DNA from: Polyrhizophydium stewartii
Lineage: Eukaryota > Chytridiomycota > Chytridiomycetes > Rhizophydiales
Assembly: GCA_027604665.1 (NCBI GenBank)
Contig: JADGIZ010000241.1
Span: 1 to 18,529 of the forward strand
Reading direction: 5' to 3'
DNA length: 18,529 bases
The position numbers were made by a program, and so were the translations under genes. The notes below the pieces were generated by a model. It did no database searches. It was given only the letters and a program-made list of their open reading frames with translations, and was not told the origin of the DNA. Below are positions 18,252-18,529 of the stretch, piece after piece. The first letter of the stretch is position 1. Each line of letters opens with the position of its first letter.

Positions 18252-18529
18252 GTCCGAGCTTCGGTCTGCGGTCGGCGAGGGCAGGCAGCAGCCCAACAGC
18301 GCCGACGGCGGGCGGGAGCGGCGCCGTCGCAGAAGAGGGCGTGCGCGGACCGCGGTGCATGGCGGGCGTGAGCACGCGCCGCCGGCTGGAGGCCGCGTGG
18401 GGACACGGCCGCGTCGGCTCGTGATCGCGGGCTTGCGGTCACGCACCCCAGGATGATTCGATTCGATTCGAAGAGGGATTTATTAAGGAGCGAGGCGGCC
18501 GACTTCCCCTCAACCGGCTGGGACCACCG
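18252..18529 (-). promoter_or_regulatory. SPT6 upstream region with possible TATA-like element
   Basis: This is the 278 bp upstream of the SPT6 start, to the window edge. On the minus strand it carries an AT-rich TTAATAAATCC stretch about 230 bp upstream of the ATG, in otherwise GC-rich DNA. It could be a TATA-like element or the polyadenylation region of a gene outside the window. An upstream in-frame methionine at 18446 would add an Arg/Pro-rich stretch with no SPT6 character, so 18251 is preferred. No other gene is visible. Confidence 0.4.
18455..18469. repeat. (GATTC)3 tandem pentamer repeat
   Basis: Three perfect tandem copies of GATTC (GAATC on the minus strand) lie next to the AT-rich stretch upstream of SPT6. 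It is short, and I have no function for it. Confidence 0.8.

Noticed and set aside
17967..18446. Longer SPT6 N-terminus from the in-frame Met at 18446
   Set aside because: The added residues are Arg/Pro/Ala-rich with no acidic SPT6 character. The Met at 18251 starts directly with the usual Asp/Glu-rich sequence.
1..18529. Mobile elements, CRISPR arrays, tRNA or rRNA genes, gene cluster of a novel defence or metabolic system
   Set aside because: No terminal inverted repeats, transposase or reverse-transcriptase motifs, spaced direct repeats or cloverleaf were seen. The genes are ordinary conserved eukaryotic genes of unrelated pathways.

Overview
This is a gene-dense, GC-rich nuclear window of a eukaryote with many short introns. 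All genes have spliceosomal introns, mostly 56-140 bp, with GTGCG/GTGAG-type donors and CAG acceptors. There are no bacterial-type signals, tRNA or rRNA genes, transposons or CRISPR arrays. Seven protein-coding genes are supported. DRC2/CCDC65 is a subunit of the axonemal nexin-dynein regulatory complex, so the organism should build a motile 9+2 flagellum. Together with very short intergenic spaces and a Ser/Thr-rich single-pass membrane protein of fungal style, this suggests a zoosporic fungus (chytrid or blastocladiomycete type). That taxon is an inference; another GC-rich flagellate is possible.

Layout, left to right: (1) the 3' end of a + strand gene for a single-pass membrane protein (1-1117); (2) a 728-bp gap, the only long intergenic space; (3) a REEP/TB2-DP1-HVA22 ER-shaping protein with a long polyQ tail on the minus strand (1846-3760); (4) DRC2 on the minus strand (3803-5714); (5) NDUFS4, a mitochondrial complex I subunit, on the + strand (5804-6669); (6) importin-11 on the minus strand (6812-11041); (7) PEX2, a peroxisomal RING E3 ligase, on the + strand (11098-12558); (8) SPT6, a transcription elongation and histone chaperone factor, on the minus strand (12618-18251); then about 280 bp of SPT6 upstream sequence.

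Exon structures were built by hand from splice dinucleotides, reading phase and remembered family sequence patterns. Every predicted CDS length is a multiple of three. Between genes 3 and 8 the spacers are only 42, 89, 142, 56 and 59 bp. DRC2/NDUFS4 and IPO11/PEX2 are divergent pairs that must share very short bidirectional promoters. NDUFS4/IPO11 and PEX2/SPT6 are convergent pairs.

The genes do not form one pathway. They are conserved cell-biology genes (ER shape, motility, respiration, nuclear import, peroxisome import, transcription). I see no convincing novel system. The most interesting points are the REEP protein with a polyQ/coiled-coil extension and a micro-first-exon, the very compact promoters, the stop-free 3n introns in PEX2 and IPO11, and the Tyr-rich low-complexity SPT6 tail.
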